In this document: positions 6,066-8,382 of the stretch, piece after piece | How the letters are laid out: every line of letters starts with the position of its first letter | How positions within the stretch are numbered: the first letter of the stretch is position 1 | DNA from: Treponema sp. UBA3649 | Lineage (GTDB): Bacteria; Spirochaetota; Spirochaetia; Treponematales; Treponemataceae | Direction of reading: 5' to 3' | Length of the DNA: 8,382 nt | NCBI GenBank assembly: GCA_002373325.1 | Contig: DFKI01000153.1 | Location: 1-8,382 of the forward strand | Made by a program: the position numbers and the translations under genes | The notes under the pieces: generated by a model | Told to the model about the DNA's origin: nothing | Seen by the model: the letters and a program-made list of their open reading frames with translations, nothing else | The model's database searches: none

Positions 6066-8382
6066 TTATTTTGCGACGATGTTGACGAGCTTGTCGGGAA
6101 CGACGACGACTTTTACGATGCTCTTTCCTTCAAGGAATTTTTTCGCTCCCTCGGTCTCAAGGGCTGTCTTCTGCAATGTGTCCTTGTCAGTGCCGACTGC
6201 CGCCTCGAACTTGTCGCGGAGTTTTCCGTTTATCATAACGACGATGGTTTTGGAATCCTCCTTGCAGTACTCATCGCTGAAGGTGGGCCATGCTTCGTAA
6301 GAGATTGTCTCATTGTGACCGAGCTTCTGCCAGAGTTCCTCACCGAGGTGCGGCGCGTAGACGGAGAGCATCTTTACGAATCCTTCCCACATCGCTTTCG
6401 GAAGACTTTCAATCTTCGCGGCTTCGTTCACAAAAATCATCATCTGGCTGATTGCGGTGTTGAAGTCCAGGGTCTCTGTGTCCTTCGTTACTTTTGCGAC
6501 GGTCTTCGCGTATGTCTTTCTGAGCGCGACGAGTGCCTTGTCCTCAATCTTTCCGGTGATGTCCAAATCTGAGACTGGCTTTTCGGAAAGCGACCAAACC
6601 TTGTCAAGGAAGCGGTTCACGCCTATGAGTCCCTGTGTGTTCCACGGCTTTGAGACTGTGAGAGGTCCCATGAACATTTCGTACATCCTTACGCTGTCGG
6701 CTCCGTACTGCTTGATCATCTCATCCGGGTTCACGACGTTCTTGAGCGACTTGCTCATCTTTGCGATGATTCTCTCAAGTTTTTCCCCTGTCTCCTTGTC
6801 CTTGAATTCGTTCGGGGCGACTTCCTCCGCACGGTCAACCGGAATGAGGGATTTTGCCGCGTTTTGGTAAGCAAAGCTCGTGATCATTCCCTGGTTGATG
6901 AGGCGTTTGAAAGGCTCCTTTGTGCTCACGGCTCCGATGTCGAAAAGAACCTTGTGCCAGAAACGACTGTAAAGCAAGTGAAGGACGGCATGTTCGGCTC
7001 CACCCACGTAAAGGTCAACGGGCATCCAGTATTTTTCTTTCTCCGGGTCAACGAATGCGCTTTCATTTTTCGGATCGATGTAACGGAGGTAGTACCAACA
7101 GCTTCCTGCCCACTGTGGCATTGTGTTGGTCTCACGTCTTGCGTCTCCACCGCATTTCGGGCACTTGCAGTTCACCCAGCTTTCAATTCCGGCAAGGGGA
7201 CTTTCACCGGTTCCTGTGGGCTGATAGGTCTCTACGTCGGGAAGCTCAAGAGGCAGCTCGTTTTCTGGAACGGGGACTGTACCGCACTTGGGACAGTGAA
7301 TGAGCGGAATGGGTTCTCCCCAGTATCTCTGACGGCTGAAAATCCAGTCGCGGAGTTTGTAGCTCACGGCTTTTTTCCCGATTCCCTTTTCGTTAAGCCA
7401 TCCTGCAATGGAATTGATTACTTCTTTTGTGGGAACTCCGTTGAACTGCTCGCTGTTGATTGCATATCCGTCTTTTGCTGGCGTACACTTTTCGGCGACT
7501 GCAAAAACCTCGGGATGTGCCTCTGCAAGCTTCTTATATTCATCAGGATTTTTCGCGGCGTTTCGAATCAACTCGGCTCCCTTTGCCTCATCACCGTCTG
7601 CAAGGGACGCGACTTCCTCCGGGCTTGCCACAACTTTGATTATGGGAAGGTCGAACTTTTTCGCGAAATCCCAGTCACGCTCATCGTGCGCAGGTACGGC
7701 CATAATCGCACCTGTTCCGTGTCCTGTCAAAACATAATCCGCAATCCAGATTGGGACAAGGGCTCCGTTCACGGGATCAATTCCGTAGCTTCCTGTAAAG
7801 ACTCCTGTTTTTGTCTTCGCAAGGTCGGTTCTTTCCAAATCTGATTTTTTGGATGCCTCGTCAATGTAGGATGCGACCGCTGATTTCTGAGCCTCTGTGG
7901 TAAGCTCTTTCACCATTGGATGCTCGGGGGCAAGTACCATGTATGTGGCTCCGAAAAGAGTGTCGGGGCGGGTGGTGTAGACGCGGAGTTTTTTGTCGGT
8001 GGGTTTGCCCTCTGAATCCGCGACGGTAAAATCAACCTCGGCTCCCTCGCTTCGTCCGATCCAGTTTTTCTGCATGAGCTTAACGCTTTCCGGCCAGTCA
8101 AGTCCGTCAAGGTCCTTAATCAAATCGTCCGCGTAGGCAGTAATCTTCAAAATCCACTGGCGGATTGTTTTGTGTGTCACCACCGCACCGCATCTGTCGC
8201 AGTGTCCTTCCTTCACTTCCTCATTCGCAAGTCCTGTCTTGCACTCAGGGCACCAGTTGATTGGAGTCTCCGCCTCATAAGCGAGTCCCTTTTTGTAGAG
8301 CTGGAGGAAAATCCACTGGGTCCACTTGTAGTAATTGGGATCCGAGGTGTTCACGCAGCGGTCCCAGTCAAAGCCGTAGCCC
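6066..8382 (-). CDS. leuS: Leucyl-tRNA synthetase, 5' end beyond the window (partial)
   Basis: This class I synthetase charges tRNA-Leu and hydrolyses mischarged products. The window holds the last 771 codons; about 100 N-terminal residues, including the HIGH motif, lie off the right edge. Residues are numbered from the GTG-encoded Val at 8354, an internal codon and not a start: the frame continues to the edge as GYGFDWDRC. Seen in order are KWTQW (10-14), a Zn site CPEC...CDRC (35-38, 52-55), NWIGRSEG (97-104), the editing-domain threonine-rich TTRPDTLFG (127-135) and GTGAIMAVPAHDERD (213-227, editing Asp224 and Asp227), SRQRYWGEPIP (340-350), a second Cys4 site (354, 357, 398, 401), KMSKS (532-536) and the C-terminal tRNA-binding domain ending at 762. 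A segment of about 53 residues (243-295) sits where the E. coli enzyme, as I recall it, has about 18. The editing and catalytic motifs present are intact. Confidence 0.96.
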   Translation of the reverse strand, partial: GYGFDWDRCVNTSDPNYYKWTQWIFLQLYKKGLAYEAETPINWCPECKTGLANEEVKEGHCDRCGAVVTHKTIRQWILKITAYADDLIKDLDGLDWPESVKLMQKNWIGRSEGAEVDFTVADSEGKPTDKKLRVYTTRPDTLFGATYMVLAPEHPMVKELTTEAQKSAVASYIDEASKKSDLERTDLAKTKTGVFTGSYGIDPVNGALVPIWIADYVLTGHGTGAIMAVPAHDERDWDFAKKFDLPIIKVVASPEEVASLADGDEAKGAELIRNAAKNPDEYKKLAEAHPEVFAVAEKCTPAKDGYAINSEQFNGVPTKEVINSIAGWLNEKGIGKKAVSYKLRDWIFSRQRYWGEPIPLIHCPKCGTVPVPENELPLELPDVETYQPTGTGESPLAGIESWVNCKCPKCGGDARRETNTMPQWAGSCWYYLRYIDPKNESAFVDPEKEKYWMPVDLYVGGAEHAVLHLLYSRFWHKVLFDIGAVSTKEPFKRLINQGMITSFAYQNAAKSLIPVDRAEEVAPNEFKDKETGEKLERIIAKMSKSLKNVVNPDEMIKQYGADSVRMYEMFMGPLTVSKPWNTQGLIGVNRFLDKVWSLSEKPVSDLDITGKIEDKALVALRKTYAKTVAKVTKDTETLDFNTAISQMMIFVNEAAKIESLPKAMWEGFVKMLSVYAPHLGEELWQKLGHNETISYEAWPTFSDEYCKEDSKTIVVMINGKLRDKFEAAVGTDKDTLQKTALETEGAKKFLEGKSIVKVVVVPDKLVNIVAK

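Noticed and set aside
6864..7844. Plus-strand open frame of 326 codons opposite leuS
   Set aside because: It lies wholly antisense to strongly conserved LeuRS catalytic and editing regions, and its translation shows no recognisable domain.
8352..8354. GTG as a start codon for leuS
   Set aside because: The frame continues upstream to the window edge with conserved LeuRS residues (GYGFDWDRC), so this is an internal valine.

Overview
The window is a compact, gene-dense stretch of bacterial chromosome with roughly balanced base composition. It carries four complete genes and one truncated gene. The style of the leucyl-tRNA synthetase, the codon use and a palindromic intergenic repeat of the 'ATTGCCGG...CAATGAC' type suggest an anaerobic host-associated bacterium, possibly a Treponema-like spirochaete. 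That placement is inference; no rRNA or other strong taxonomic marker is present.

Layout, left to right. Positions 1-70 hold a composite palindromic repeat cut by the window edge. Next comes a zinc/cadmium-type P1B ATPase (128-2359, +). Its usual N-terminal metal-binding domain is replaced by a tail very rich in His, Asp, Glu and Cys. A 167-base gap follows, with a candidate promoter (2411-2439) and a leader that can fold into three successive hairpins, the last of which pairs with the Shine-Dalgarno sequence. This leads into a two-gene operon: L-2,4-diaminobutyrate aminotransferase (dat, 2527-3882) and L-2,4-diaminobutyrate decarboxylase (ddc, 3879-5327), overlapping by the four bases ATGA. 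Converging on it from the minus strand are a calcineurin-like phosphoesterase (5347-5958) and, upstream of that, the 3' part of leuS (6066-8382, 5' end outside the window). A hairpin that looks like the leuS terminator lies between these two.

How the genes work together. Dat moves an amino group from glutamate to aspartate-4-semialdehyde, giving 2,4-diaminobutyrate. Ddc decarboxylates this to 1,3-diaminopropane. The pair is therefore a self-contained route from the aspartate-family pathway to a C3 diamine. No carboxynorspermidine or siderophore genes are in the window, so the fate of the diamine cannot be read here. The ATPase would export Zn(II)/Cd(II)/Pb(II). The phosphoesterase and leuS look like housekeeping genes with no evident functional link to the rest.

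I see no clear undescribed multi-gene system. The features most worth a second look are the structured dat-ddc leader, the metal-chelating tail replacing the HMA domain, and the orphan diaminopropane operon.
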